Origin: Caulobacter ginsengisoli
GTDB lineage: Bacteria > Pseudomonadota > Alphaproteobacteria > Caulobacterales > Caulobacteraceae
NCBI RefSeq assembly: GCF_030814835.1
Contig: NZ_JAUSVS010000006.1
Location: forward strand, 124,001 to 188,000
Direction: 5' to 3'
DNA length: 64,000 bases
The notes beneath the pieces are model-generated. The model made no database searches. It saw only the letters and a list, made by a program, of their open reading frames with translations, and was not told where the DNA came from. Position numbers and translations under genes: made by a program. Shown here in pieces: positions 1-8,780 of the stretch (positions within the stretch are counted from its first letter, which is position 1; the number at the start of each line of letters is the position of its first letter).

Positions 1-699
1 GCGCAGCCCCGGCGTCGCCAGGATGTGGTCCAGGCGCAGGCCGCGGTTGGAGGCGCGGAAGTCCAGGGCGCGGTAGCTCCACCAGGAGAACAGCTTCTGC
101 GGCTCGGGGATGGCCTCGCGCGGCACGTCGATGAAGCTGAGCGAGGCCTTCAGGGCTTCCATCGCCGCGATCTCGACGGGGGTGTGGCTGACGATCTTCG
201 ACATCTGCTTGTGGCTCCAGACGTCGAACTCGCCGGGGGCGACGTTGAGGTCGCCGGTGACGATCAGCGGGGCCTTGGGATCGCGCTTGGCCATCTCTGT
301 GGTGAGCCTGGCGAAGAAGTCGAGCTTGTGGGCGAACTTGGGGTTCACCGCCGGATCGGGAACATCGCCGCCGGCCGGGATGTAGAAGTTCTGGATCTCG
401 ACCCCGGCGATCTTCGCCCCGACGACCCGGGCATGGCCTTCACGGCAGACGTCGAGCTTGGGCGCGTCCTCGATCGGCAGGCGCGAGGCGATGGCGACGC
501 CGTGCCAGCCCTTCTGGCCGGCGATGCGCAGGTGGGGAAAGCCCAGGTCGGCGAACATCTGCACGGGGAACTCGCCGTTCTGGCACTTGATCTCCTGCAG
601 GCAGAGGACGTCGGGGGCGACCTCGTCGACGAAGCGGCCGATCAGGTCGCCGCGCGGGCGGACGGAGTTGATATTCCAGGTGGCGAGACGCAGGCGCAT
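1..699 (-). CDS. xthA: Exodeoxyribonuclease III (partial, C-terminus outside window)
   Basis: AP endonuclease/3'-5' exonuclease of base-excision repair, endonuclease/exonuclease/phosphatase fold. The start ATG (697-699) begins MRLRLATWNINSVR, the usual N-terminus of the family, followed by DVLCLQEIKCQ with the metal-binding Glu, then GWHGVAI, NFYIPAGGD with the catalytic Tyr region, and VTGDLNVAP with the Asp/Asn pair. The visible 233 codons end at DHILATPGLR, so only the last 25-30 residues, which should carry the catalytic SDH-P motif, lie beyond position 1. The reading frame is intact to the edge. The gene lies downstream of a candidate small RNA gene and its terminator on the same strand. 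Confidence 0.95.
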   Translation of the reverse strand, partial: MRLRLATWNINSVRPRGDLIGRFVDEVAPDVLCLQEIKCQNGEFPVQMFADLGFPHLRIAGQKGWHGVAIASRLPIEDAPKLDVCREGHARVVGAKIAGVEIQNFYIPAGGDVPDPAVNPKFAHKLDFFARLTTEMAKRDPKAPLIVTGDLNVAPGEFDVWSHKQMSKIVSHTPVEIAAMEALKASLSFIDVPREAIPEPQKLFSWWSYRALDFRASNRGLRLDHILATPGLR

Positions 700-804
700 G
701 GGGGTGGGTTAGCTTTGATTGGTCCGGGGAGGAAGCCCCCTAACCCGTGGATGGAGCCCCCTTCCGCTCGCCGCTTCGCGACGAGTCGCTTCCCCCAGGA
801 GGGG

Positions 805-844
805 AAGATAAGAAAACGCCCGGGTGCTGGCGAGCACCCGGGCG
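805..844 (-). terminator. Rho-independent terminator of the lolA-xthA intergenic transcript
   Basis: A perfect 12-bp stem (817-828 with 833-844, GGCG loop on the plus strand) is followed on the minus strand by a U-rich tail TTTTCTTATCTT. The plus-strand side has no T run, so it works only leftward. Confidence 0.8.
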
Positions 845-940
845 GCTTAAAAAGTGGTCTCTCATGCCGCGGCCGGGAGGGGATAGGTTCCGGCACGGAT
901 TTTCCGGACGGGCGCGAGGTCGGACGCATCCGTCGTTCTA
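805..940 (-). ncRNA. Candidate small RNA between lolA and xthA
   Basis: No protein is credible here, but the minus strand has a promoter-like pair (TTGACG at 971-976, AATAAT at 947-952, 18-bp spacer) and, about 100 bp further on, a strong intrinsic terminator (stem 817-828/833-844 followed by TTTTCTTATC). The predicted transcript of about 135 nt contains a TCCGG/CCGGA stem-loop and a C/U-rich stretch, ATCCCCTCCC at about 877-886, that could pair with Shine-Dalgarno sequences. It lacks the GGAA tetraloop signature of SRP RNA and a 6S-like long rod. Identity as a regulatory RNA is inferred from promoter, terminator and lack of coding potential. Confidence 0.5.
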
Positions 941-946
941 AGTGGC

Positions 947-976
947 ATTATTGCAACTCAGACCGGTAAACGTCAA
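947..976 (-). promoter_or_regulatory. Promoter-like sequence for the candidate small RNA
   Basis: Reading leftward: TTGACG (971-976), 18 bp, AATAAT (947-952). The -35 matches the TTGACGS consensus of Caulobacter housekeeping promoters; the -10 looks more like the general sigma-70 form. It lies just after the lolA stop codon. Predicted start near 940. Confidence 0.5.
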
Positions 977-1030
977 TAACAAATCCAAGATTTATTGCCT
1001 GTAGCGAACACGCAACAGCCGCCGGTCCGC

Positions 1031-1678
1031 CTATGGCCTGGCTGTGGCCGCCTTGGGGGGCGGCGGGACAACGAACAGCTTGCCGTCCAGGCTGCCGACC
1101 CGTTGCAGGTCGATCAGCTCGACGCGGGTGGCCCGGGACTGGTTGTCGATGATGGTCCAGCCCGTCAGCGCCAGCGGGCTGTCGGAAAACCGCAGTTCGA
1201 TCTGGCCCGGGGTCTGCTTGCGGCCGTCGCGGGCGACGATCGAGAAGCCGTCGCCGAAACGCCTGACCTCGGTGATCACCACGCCGCGATCCAGGCGGAT
1301 GTCCTTGGCCAGGAACAGGGCCAGCGGCGTGGCGGCCAGGGGCACGCGGCTGGTGGTCTTCAGCCGGGTGTTGGTCTGGGCGACCACCCGGCCGTCGGAG
1401 ACCAGCACCAGGCCGGACGGCGGGTCATAGGCGAAGCGGGCCCGGCCCGGCCGCTGCAGCCAGAGGCGGCCGGTGGTCTGGGTCCCGCGGCTGTCCGTCT
1501 GGCGGAACCGGCCCTGGGCGGCGCTGAGACCTTGCAGATAGGCCACGGCCTGGTCGACCAGCGCCTGGTCGACGGGGGCGAGGGCTGCCTTGGTCGGGGC
1601 GGCGAGGGCCGACGTGGGGAGGGTCGCCAGGGCGGCGCCGGCGGCCAGCAGGGCGCGGCGGGAAAGGTCTCGGTTCAT
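1031..1678 (-). CDS. lolA: Outer-membrane lipoprotein carrier protein LolA
   Basis: Periplasmic chaperone that takes lipoproteins from the LolCDE complex to the outer membrane. The 215-residue product starts MNRDLSRRALLAAGAALA and has an SRRALL twin-arginine-like motif before the hydrophobic core, with likely cleavage after SALA, so Tat export is possible. The mature part has the LolA pattern: GRFRQTDSRG, TGRLWLQRPGRARFAYDPP, LVSDGR, then TPLALFLAKDI. The ATG at 1676-1678 was chosen because the open frame upstream runs into a repeat and only this start gives a signal peptide. It lies between ftsK (upstream, same strand) and xthA, an order plausible for Caulobacterales. Confidence 0.9.
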   Translation of the reverse strand: MNRDLSRRALLAAGAALATLPTSALAAPTKAALAPVDQALVDQAVAYLQGLSAAQGRFRQTDSRGTQTTGRLWLQRPGRARFAYDPPSGLVLVSDGRVVAQTNTRLKTTSRVPLAATPLALFLAKDIRLDRGVVITEVRRFGDGFSIVARDGRKQTPGQIELRFSDSPLALTGWTIIDNQSRATRVELIDLQRVGSLDGKLFVVPPPPKAATARP

Positions 1679-1784
1679 AGAGGCGGGGTGTCTCCGGTTT
1701 GGCCTTCGGATGCAAGCTAACGCGCGGAGGGGGCGAAAAGGCGCCCGGAAAATGGGTGGCGGGCGAATGCCGTGGCGCTTCGAG

Positions 1785-1972
1785 GTGGGATTAAGCCGCT
1801 TCGCGGGAAGGAAGAGAAGGTAGAAGAAGAAGGGTAAGCGGCCGAGACATCTCCGAAGCGCCGCAGGCAATCGAATCCGAAAGACAGCCTGCGGCGCATC
1901 CAGCGAGCCGCTGTCGCTTGCTCTTCTTCTTTGAACTTATCTTCCTGTCGCGAAGCGACCCCAAAATCCCAC
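1785..1972. repeat. Family A intergenic palindrome, copy 1 (subfamily I)
   Basis: Long imperfect inverted repeat. The left end reads GTGGGATTAA then GGAAGGAAGAGAAG with a purine-rich arm; the right end is the complement (CTTGCTCTTCTTCT, TTATCTTCCTG, ATCCCAC). The interior holds a GCGCCGCAGGC/GCCTGCGGCGC hairpin flanking a GAATC (GANTC, CcrM-type) site. It fills most of the 328-bp gap between lolA and ftsK. Confidence 0.85.
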
Positions 1973-2006
1973 CTGACAGCTTGCGAGGCGGAAGCGGCGT
2001 GGTCCG

Positions 2007-4343
2007 CTATGGCGGCGGCGGGGCCAGGATGTCGCGTTTGCCGGCGTGGTTGGCGGCGGTCACCACGCCTTCGCGTTCCATGCGCTCGATCAGCGAGGCG
2101 GCGCGGTTGTAGCCGATCTGCAGGCGCCGCTGGACATAGCTGGTCGAAGCCTTGCGGTCGCGGGTGACGATGGCGACGGCCTGGTCGTAGAGATCGCCCG
2201 CCTCGCCCTCGCCGCCATAGCCGCCGCCCGAGCCCTCGCCGTCCTCATCATCGCCGCCGGCGGTGACTTCCTCGAGGTATTGCGGCTCGCCCTGGTCGCG
2301 CAGGAACTTGGCCACCGCCTCGACCTCGCCGTCGGAGACGAAGGGGCCGTGCAGGCGGGTGATGCGGCCGCCGCCGGCCATGTAGAGCATGTCGCCCTGG
2401 CCCAGCAGCTGCTCGCCGCCCTGCTCGCCCAGGATGGTGCGGCTGTCGATCTTGGAAGTGACCTGGAAGCTGATCCGGGTGGGGAAGTTGGCCTTGATGG
2501 TGCCGGTGATGACGTCGACCGATGGGCGTTGCGTCGCCATGATCAGGTGGATGCCGGCGGCGCGGGCCATCTGGGCCAGGCGCTGCACGGCGCCCTCGAC
2601 CTCTTTCCCGGCGACCAGCATCAGGTCGGCCATCTCGTCCATGACCACGACCAGGTAGGGCATGGGCTCGGGACGGATCTTCTCGCTCTCGTAGATGGCG
2701 CGGCCGGCGTCGTCGAAGCCCGTCTGGACGGTGCGTTCGAAATGTTCGCCCTTGGCCAGGGCCTCGCGGGCCTTCTCGTTATAGCCGGCGACGTTGCGCA
2801 CCCCGATCTTGGACATCCGCCGGTAGCGGTCCTCCATCTCGCGGACGGTCCATTTCAGGGCGACGATGGCCTTCTTGGGGTCGGTGACCACCGGGGCCAG
2901 CAGGTGCGGGATGCCGTCATAGACGCTGAGCTCCAGCATCTTGGGGTCGATCATGATGAAGCGGCATTCGCTGGGCGAGAGCCGATAGAGGATCGACAGG
3001 ATCATGGCGTTGATCCCGACCGACTTGCCCGAGCCGGTGGTGCCGGCCACCAGCAGGTGGGGCATCTTGGTCAGGTCCGCGATATAGGGCTCGCCGCCGA
3101 TGGTTTCGCCGAGCGCCAGGGGCAGGAGCTGGCTGGCCCGCTCGTAGTCGGGGGCGGCCAGCAGATCGCGCAGATAGACGGTCTCGCGCTTGGCGTTGGG
3201 CAGTTCGATGCCGATGGCGTTGCGGCCCTGGACCACGGCGACACGGCAGGCGGCGACGCTCATCGAGCGGGCGATGTCGTCGGAAAGGGCGACGACGCGG
3301 GCGTGCTTGACGCCGGGGGCGGGGGCCAGTTCGTAGAGGGTGACCACGGGGCCGGGGCGGATCTGGTCGATGACGCCGCGCACGCCGAATTCGGAGAGCA
3401 CGCTTTCGAGCAGGCGGGCGTTCTGGCGCAGGGCTTCCTCGTCGAAGGCGGATTGGCGGGGCTTGGGCTTGGCCAGCATGGCCAGTTCGGGCAGGCGGAA
3501 GCCGCCCGGCTCGACGAATTCGAAGCTCTTCTGGCGCTCGCGCAGTTCGCGGTCGGAGGAGGCGGCCCGGGCGACGGGCTTGGGGGCCTTGATGGCCAGG
3601 GGCGCGGCGGGGGGCGCCTCGAACTCGACATCGCGGGGGATGACCGAGCCGTCGCGCTGGGGGGCGGGCCTGCGGACGCGGCGCGCGGGCTCGGCGGCTT
3701 TCGGGGGGGGCCGGCGGGTCATGCGCTCGGCCAGGCTGCCGGCCAGGTTGTCGAGGTCGGACCGGCGGAAGCCGACCGCCCAGCCCAGGGTGGCGATCCC
3801 GGCGATCAGCAGCGTCACGGCGGCGATGATGCCGGCGGCGGGCAGGTGGGCGAAGGCGAAGAGCCGGGTCAGGCCGTCCAGCAGCGCCTGGCCCCAGAAC
3901 CCGCCCAGCCCCTTGGCCAGCGGCCAGGCAGCCGGCTTGGGGGCGATGGCCAGGCCGCCGGCCAGCAGCAGCAGGGCGGCGAATCCGGTCACGGCCCGCC
4001 GGCGCAGGGCGCCGCGATGGCGATCCGGATCGGTGTCGACCACGCGGGAGAGGCCGAAGACGACCAGCAGGGCGGCGGCGATCCAGGCGGAAAGCCCTAG
4101 CGACTGCACCATCAGGTCGGCCAGCAGGGCCCCGGGCCCGGCCAGGGCGTTGGTGGCGGCCTTGGCGGTGGCGGCGTTGAAGCTGGGATCGGCGGCGTTG
4201 TAGGTGGCGACCGACAGGGCCAGGCCCACGCCCAGGGCCACGGTGAGACCGCCGCGGAACCGGGCCGTGGTCGGCGCGCGCCAAGCCAGCACCGCCGCTT
4301 CCGCCAGCAGCTCCGCTCCCGATCGCCTCGCTACACGCGCCAT
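2007..4343 (-). CDS. ftsK: DNA translocase FtsK
   Basis: Septal ATPase that pumps chromosomal DNA through the closing septum and activates XerCD at dif. The 778-residue product has four N-terminal membrane segments (about 28-47, 80-98, 118-136, 170-190), a short Pro/Arg-rich linker, and the motor domain with Walker A GTTGSGKS at residues 434-441 and Walker [12 protein letters not shown] near 565-575. The last 65 residues ([21 protein letters not shown] onward) are the winged-helix gamma domain that reads KOPS sites. The length is typical for alphaproteobacteria and much shorter than the E. coli protein because the linker is short. A GAGTC site lies 28 bp upstream of the start. Confidence 0.97.
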   Translation of the reverse strand: MARVARRSGAELLAEAAVLAWRAPTTARFRGGLTVALGVGLALSVATYNAADPSFNAATAKAATNALAGPGALLADLMVQSLGLSAWIAAALLVVFGLSRVVDTDPDRHRGALRRRAVTGFAALLLLAGGLAIAPKPAAWPLAKGLGGFWGQALLDGLTRLFAFAHLPAAGIIAAVTLLIAGIATLGWAVGFRRSDLDNLAGSLAERMTRRPPPKAAEPARRVRRPAPQRDGSVIPRDVEFEAPPAAPLAIKAPKPVARAASSDRELRERQKSFEFVEPGGFRLPELAMLAKPKPRQSAFDEEALRQNARLLESVLSEFGVRGVIDQIRPGPVVTLYELAPAPGVKHARVVALSDDIARSMSVAACRVAVVQGRNAIGIELPNAKRETVYLRDLLAAPDYERASQLLPLALGETIGGEPYIADLTKMPHLLVAGTTGSGKSVGINAMILSILYRLSPSECRFIMIDPKMLELSVYDGIPHLLAPVVTDPKKAIVALKWTVREMEDRYRRMSKIGVRNVAGYNEKAREALAKGEHFERTVQTGFDDAGRAIYESEKIRPEPMPYLVVVMDEMADLMLVAGKEVEGAVQRLAQMARAAGIHLIMATQRPSVDVITGTIKANFPTRISFQVTSKIDSRTILGEQGGEQLLGQGDMLYMAGGGRITRLHGPFVSDGEVEAVAKFLRDQGEPQYLEEVTAGGDDEDGEGSGGGYGGEGEAGDLYDQAVAIVTRDRKASTSYVQRRLQIGYNRAASLIERMEREGVVTAANHAGKRDILAPPPP

Positions 4344-4370
4344 TTACCGCCACCAAACCGTTGAACCTCC

Positions 4371-4375
4371 GAGTC
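4371..4375. promoter_or_regulatory. GANTC (CcrM-type) site in the ftsK promoter region
   Basis: GAGTC lies 28 bp upstream of the ftsK start codon. In Caulobacter, GANTC sites in promoters of division genes are read by GcrA according to methylation state. A single site is weak evidence. Confidence 0.35.
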
Positions 4376-4415
4376 CTGGCGCAAGAGGGTTAAGAGGCGT
4401 TTACCGGTGGGAGCT

Positions 4416-5336
4416 TTAGGCCGGCAGCAACACGCCGCATTCGGTCAGCTGACTCAGCAGTCGGCGCAGGTCGGTCAGATTTATGCGGTGGTCGGCGGCG
4501 GATCTGGGCGTAGCCAGCCTCTCCTCGCTGACGATCAACCCCCTGCCGACCCGGCTCAGCAGCCCCAGCTCGATCATCTTCTGCACCAACCCCCGCAGGG
4601 TCTCGTAGGGAAGCTCCAGGGTGTCGGCAATTTCCCTGACAGACACCGGGCGCTTGAGTTGGTCGGGCAATGTGAGATCGGCATAGGCGCGCTGCAGCCG
4701 CGGGTCGTCGTTGACGTGGCGGAGATTGGCCCGCATCACCGCCCAGAACACCAGGCCGCCGATGTTCAGACGCGCCTCGGTGAAGACCTGGCCCGGGACG
4801 GCGATATGCCGCTCCACCCAGCGCAGGACGAAGTCGCAGGTCAGCACCAGCAACAGGCCGCCGCGCTCGGGCGCCAGGCGGAAATCCGGCGGAGGGCTTT
4901 CCAGGGCCGCCAGCCCCGTCAGAATCCCGGTCAGCCGCTCCATCAGCAGATTTGCAGCGGGCTGCAGCCGGGGGCCGGTGAGCACCTCCGGCGCTACGAT
5001 CAGGCCCAGGTCGCGGCGTTCGACCCAGCCGCCCTCGATCAGGGCCTCGACATGGCGGCGGGTCGTCTGGTGCGGCAGCTGGATGGAACGGCCCAGCGAG
5101 CGGGCGCTCATCGGCTGGCGCGGCGCTCCCTCGCCGGGCGGCAGGCCGTTGAGCTCGGCGTCCCGGCCTGGATGGCGGATCGAGCCGTTGACCACCGCGG
5201 CGAAGGCCACCGCCAGATCGAAATCCCCGAACGGGGCGCGCATCGCCGCAATCCAGTCGAGGAGATAGTCGCCGCTGATCCGCACGGTGGCGCGGGACGC
5301 CCAGTCCTGAATTGTGATTACCGACGCCACAGGCAC
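4416..5336 (-). CDS. Transcriptional regulator with two winged-helix domains
   Basis: A protein of about 306 residues with two helix-turn-helix-like segments. The first is MSARSLGRSIQLPHQTTRRHVEALIEGGWVERRDLG (split by HQTTRRHV, recognition-helix-like). The second is PVSVREIADTLELPYETLRG followed by LVQKMIELGLLSRVGRGLIV. Both have the IclR/MarR-like helix order with a beta wing. The start is uncertain: I chose the GTG at 5334-5336, 10 nt after GGAG. The open frame continues upstream to 5696 but would cross the start of the divergent RTX gene. The divergent layout and the direct repeats between the two genes suggest that it controls the RTX gene and itself. No ligand domain is recognised. Confidence 0.75.
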   Translation of the reverse strand: MPVASVITIQDWASRATVRISGDYLLDWIAAMRAPFGDFDLAVAFAAVVNGSIRHPGRDAELNGLPPGEGAPRQPMSARSLGRSIQLPHQTTRRHVEALIEGGWVERRDLGLIVAPEVLTGPRLQPAANLLMERLTGILTGLAALESPPPDFRLAPERGGLLLVLTCDFVLRWVERHIAVPGQVFTEARLNIGGLVFWAVMRANLRHVNDDPRLQRAYADLTLPDQLKRPVSVREIADTLELPYETLRGLVQKMIELGLLSRVGRGLIVSEERLATPRSAADHRINLTDLRRLLSQLTECGVLLPA

Positions 5337-5395
5337 TCGAAGACCACTCCATCGATCTCGCCGTTTCAGGTTAGCGGAAATGCGCCGCCGGGCGG

Positions 5396-5445
5396 AATAC
5401 CGATAATGAGCCACCCCGCGGGCATGAAATACCGGAAGTGAGCCA
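5396..5445. promoter_or_regulatory. Direct-repeat operator candidate between the regulator and RTX gene
   Basis: Two copies of an 18-bp sequence, AATACCGATAATGAGCCA (5396-5413) and AATACCGGAAGTGAGCCA (5428-5445), match at 15 of 18 positions and start 32 bp apart, about three helical turns. They sit between the two divergent starts. Likely binding site for the adjacent winged-helix regulator, by position only. Confidence 0.5.
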
Positions 5446-5514
5446 GGGCGCGGTTGATCGCTCACCGCCCTTACCCCGAGTTTCCCGCCGAATGTTTTAG
5501 GGGGACTTGAGGCT

Positions 5515-8500
5515 ATGGCTGACGATGCTGGAGTGGTCGACGTAGCGACCCTGGACGGGGACCAAGGGTTCACGATCCAGTTGCAATACCTGGCGACCTC
5601 GCAGGTTGTCGTTTCTTCGGCCGGAGACGTTAATGGCGACGGCTTCGATGACTTCATCATCGGCGTGCCGAAAACCTTCGGGTTCGGAACCATCAATCAG
5701 GGTTACGGCTTCTTCGAATTCCGCTCTCACGGCCGCGCCTATGTGGTGTACGGCGGCCCGGGCGGCTTTCCCGAAAACCTCAATGTCGGCGACCTCGACG
5801 GGACGAACGGCTTCCAGCTGCAGGCTCTGACCGCCAGCGCCGACCCGGACTTCAACGAGGCCCTGGGAACCTCGGTAGGCCACGCCGACGTCAACGGCGA
5901 CGGCTATGGCGACCTGATCCTCAGCGCCCCGGCCATCATCGACCAGAACGGGCATTTCGCTGGTGTCGCCTACGTTGTCTATGGCTCCGAGGGCGGCGGC
6001 TTCCCCGCCCTCATGGATATCAGCGCACTGGACGGGGCCAATGGCTTTACCGTCCATGGCGACACCAGCGTCTACGACTCGGTCGGCTACATGGTCGGCT
6101 CGGCGGGCGACCTCAACGGCGACGGGGTCGAGGACATCTTCCTGGACAGCTGGCGCAACGGCTATGGCCACGCCTACGTGGTGTTCGGCAATCGAGGCGG
6201 GTTCGCCGCCGACATCGACGTCGCCGACCTGGACGGAACCAACGGCTTCCGGATCGAGGGGCCGGGCGTGGTCTCCTGGTTCGGCAAGGCCATGGCGGCC
6301 GGCGACGTCAACGGGGACCACGTCGACGACCTGATCATCGGCGCGGCCTACCAGACCAACCCGCAGAACAGTGTTCCCTATTCCGGCGTTACCTACGTGT
6401 TGTTCGGTTCTGGGGACGGCTTTGACGCCAATGTCCAGATCAATGACCTGGACGGGACGAACGGCTTTGCGGTTCTGGGCGCGGAATACGGCTTCAGCGG
6501 AACCTCCGTCGCCACCGCCGACATCAACGGCGATGGCGTCAAAGACATCATCATCGGCGGCCTGGAGAGCGACAACGGCGCCATTGACCGGGCTGGCGCC
6601 GTCTATGTGGTGTTCGGCAAGTCGGGCGGTTTCGACGCCAGCATCAGCACCGCGGACCTCGACGGGACCAACGGCTTCGTGATGCGTGGCCTCCAGGCGC
6701 ACAGCCGGCTGGGCTACTCGGTCGCGTCCGCCGGTGATTTCAACGGCGACGGGATCGAGGACATCATCCTGGGCGCTCCGGATGGGGGCAACAACGACGG
6801 CGCCGCCTACGTCGTCTACGGGACTCGCGCCGGGTTCGCGGCGAACCTTGATCTTTCCACCCTCGATGGGACCAACGGCTTCAAGCTGATCAACTCGGTC
6901 CATGCCCGCATGGGATCGAGTGTCGCCTCGGCCGGGGACATCAACCACGACGGCTATGACGACCTGGTGGTGGCCGGGGTATCCGGGGGCGGCTCGGTCT
7001 ATATCGTGCTGGGCCATGCCAGCCCCGATCCTGTGATCAACTATGCCGGCACGACAGGCGCAGACACCGCCAGCGGCGGGACGGGGGCCGACACCCTGTC
7101 GGGCGGCGACGGTAACGACACCCTCAACGGGCTGGCCGGCGCGGATACCCTAGACGGCGGCGATGGCGCCGATACGCTGAACGGGGGAACGGGCGCCGAC
7201 GCCATGACCGGCGGGCTGGGCGACGATACCTACTATGTCGACGACCTGGGCGACGCGACGAACGAGACCTCGGGCGAGGGCTATGACAGCGTCCGCGCCG
7301 TCATCAGCTGGAGCCTGGCGGCCAACCTCGAGCAGCTGATCCTTGATGGCTCGGCGAACATCGACGGGACCGGCAACGGCGAGAACAACGTCATCACCGG
7401 CAACGACGGCGACAACACCCTGTCGGGTGGCGACGGGGCCGACACCCTGACCGGCGGCATCGGGCTGGACCACCTGCTGGGCGGCAACGGCGCCGACCTG
7501 CTGTATGGCGGCGAAGGGGGCGATACGCTGGAAGGCGGCGCCAACGGCGACTGGCTGGACGGCGGGGTGGGGGCCGATGCCCTGGCCGGCGGGACCGGGG
7601 ACGACACCTATGTCGTCGATGACCTGAACGACCAGCTGACCGAACTGCCGGGCGAGGGGACCGACGTCGTCCGCGCCAGCCTGAGCTGGGTCCTGGCGAC
7701 CAACTTCGAGAACCTGGTGCTGGAAGGGACCGCCGCCATCAACGGCGCGGGCAACGCGGTGGCCAACGCCATCACCGGCAACGACGGGGCCAACACCCTC
7801 GACGGAGCCGCCGGCGACGACGTCATCAAGGGCGGGCTCGGCAACGACACCCTGCTGGGCGGCGACGGGGCCGACATGCTTTACGGCGGGGACGGGACCG
7901 ACAGCCTGGACGGCCAGAACGACAATGACCGCCTCGACGGGGGCATCGGCAACGACACCCTCTACGGCGGCAGTGGCGCCGACATCCTCGACGGCGGGGC
8001 CGACAACGACACCCTCAATGGCGGAACCGGCAATGACCAGCTGAACGGCGGGGTGGGGAACGACATCCTGAACGGCGGCGACGGCAACGACGTGCTGACC
8101 GGGGGGCTGGGCAGCGACACCATGACCGGCGGCCTCGGCGACGACGTCTACTATTTCGATGACAAGCTCGACACCGCCGTCGAGGGGCAGGGCGAGGGGA
8201 CCGACACGGTTCACGCCACCCTGGACTGCCTCCTGGGGGCCAATATCGAAAACCTGGTGCTGGACGGAACGGGCGGCAACCGGGCAACCGGCAACGGCCT
8301 GGCCAACGCCATGACCGGCAATGCCGGGTCCAACATGCTCGACGGCCAGGGCGGCGACGACGTGCTCAAGGGCCTGGACGGCAACGACACCCTGATCGGC
8401 GGAACCGGGTCGGACGTCATGGTCGGGGGCCTTGGCGCGGATACCTTCGTCATCCGCCAGGAGTCGATCCACACCAGCGGGGCCATCGAGGTCGACACCG

Positions 8501-8748
8501 TCAACGACCTGATCCTGGGCCAGGGCGACAAACTGGACCTGTCGGCCATCGACGCCGACAGTTCGACCGTCGACGACGACGCCTTCCACCTGGTCGGCAA
8601 CTTCAGCCATCACGCCGGCGAGATGACCCTCAGCTTCGCGGGCGGGATCACCGTGCTGTCGCTGGATGTCAACGGCGACGGCCTGGCCGATTACCGGATG
8701 AAGATCACCGGCGACGTCCACCTGGATAGCGGCGGCTGGCTGCTCTAG
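5515..8748 (+). CDS. FG-GAP beta-propeller / RTX calcium-binding secreted protein
   Basis: A 1077-residue acidic protein with no N-terminal signal peptide. Residues about 20-500 hold seven FG-GAP blades, each with a DxNGDGxxD-type calcium loop (GDVNGDGFDD, ADVNGDGYGD, GDLNGDGVED, GDVNGDHVDD, ADINGDGVKD, GDFNGDGIED, GDINHDGYDD) and a spacer such as DLDGTNGF: a complete seven-bladed integrin-alpha-like propeller. Residues about 515-975 carry some 33 RTX nonapeptides (GGxGxDxLx) in four blocks separated by three similar spacers of about 55 residues. The C-terminus (DTVNDLILGQGDKLDLSAID to the end) matches serralysin-type type I secretion signals. No ABC transporter or membrane-fusion gene is nearby, so the exporter is encoded elsewhere. 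The ATG follows AGGGGGACTTGAGG. Adhesin or matrix role is inferred. Confidence 0.9.
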   Translation: MADDAGVVDVATLDGDQGFTIQLQYLATSQVVVSSAGDVNGDGFDDFIIGVPKTFGFGTINQGYGFFEFRSHGRAYVVYGGPGGFPENLNVGDLDGTNGFQLQALTASADPDFNEALGTSVGHADVNGDGYGDLILSAPAIIDQNGHFAGVAYVVYGSEGGGFPALMDISALDGANGFTVHGDTSVYDSVGYMVGSAGDLNGDGVEDIFLDSWRNGYGHAYVVFGNRGGFAADIDVADLDGTNGFRIEGPGVVSWFGKAMAAGDVNGDHVDDLIIGAAYQTNPQNSVPYSGVTYVLFGSGDGFDANVQINDLDGTNGFAVLGAEYGFSGTSVATADINGDGVKDIIIGGLESDNGAIDRAGAVYVVFGKSGGFDASISTADLDGTNGFVMRGLQAHSRLGYSVASAGDFNGDGIEDIILGAPDGGNNDGAAYVVYGTRAGFAANLDLSTLDGTNGFKLINSVHARMGSSVASAGDINHDGYDDLVVAGVSGGGSVYIVLGHASPDPVINYAGTTGADTASGGTGADTLSGGDGNDTLNGLAGADTLDGGDGADTLNGGTGADAMTGGLGDDTYYVDDLGDATNETSGEGYDSVRAVISWSLAANLEQLILDGSANIDGTGNGENNVITGNDGDNTLSGGDGADTLTGGIGLDHLLGGNGADLLYGGEGGDTLEGGANGDWLDGGVGADALAGGTGDDTYVVDDLNDQLTELPGEGTDVVRASLSWVLATNFENLVLEGTAAINGAGNAVANAITGNDGANTLDGAAGDDVIKGGLGNDTLLGGDGADMLYGGDGTDSLDGQNDNDRLDGGIGNDTLYGGSGADILDGGADNDTLNGGTGNDQLNGGVGNDILNGGDGNDVLTGGLGSDTMTGGLGDDVYYFDDKLDTAVEGQGEGTDTVHATLDCLLGANIENLVLDGTGGNRATGNGLANAMTGNAGSNMLDGQGGDDVLKGLDGNDTLIGGTGSDVMVGGLGADTFVIRQESIHTSGAIEVDTVNDLILGQGDKLDLSAIDADSSTVDDDAFHLVGNFSHHAGEMTLSFAGGITVLSLDVNGDGLADYRMKITGDVHLDSGGWLL

Positions 8749-8780
8749 ACCGGCCAGGGCCATGGGCGCATACAGCGCTC

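Noticed and set aside
805..940. Identity of the lolA-xthA RNA as SRP (4.5S) or GsrN RNA
   Set aside because: There is no GGAA-type SRP loop, and the upstream promoter is not the GGAAC/CGTT type that drives GsrN.
2046..4100. A plus-strand open frame of 684 codons opposite ftsK
   Set aside because: Its translation is Gly/Ala/Asp-rich low-complexity antisense of a well-supported FtsK; GC-rich DNA commonly yields this.
4416..5696. The longer 426-residue version of the winged-helix regulator
   Set aside because: The extra N-terminal 120 residues cross the start of the divergent RTX gene and the direct-repeat region, and have no domain features.
7054..8450. Tandem repeat array resembling a CRISPR or satellite
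   Set aside because: The repeats are 27-bp RTX codons with degenerate third positions in a single open frame, no spacers.
5497..8763. Long minus-strand open frames (5497-7017 and 7150-8763) inside the RTX gene
   Set aside because: They are low-complexity antisense readings of the FG-GAP and RTX repeats, without start sites or recognisable motifs.
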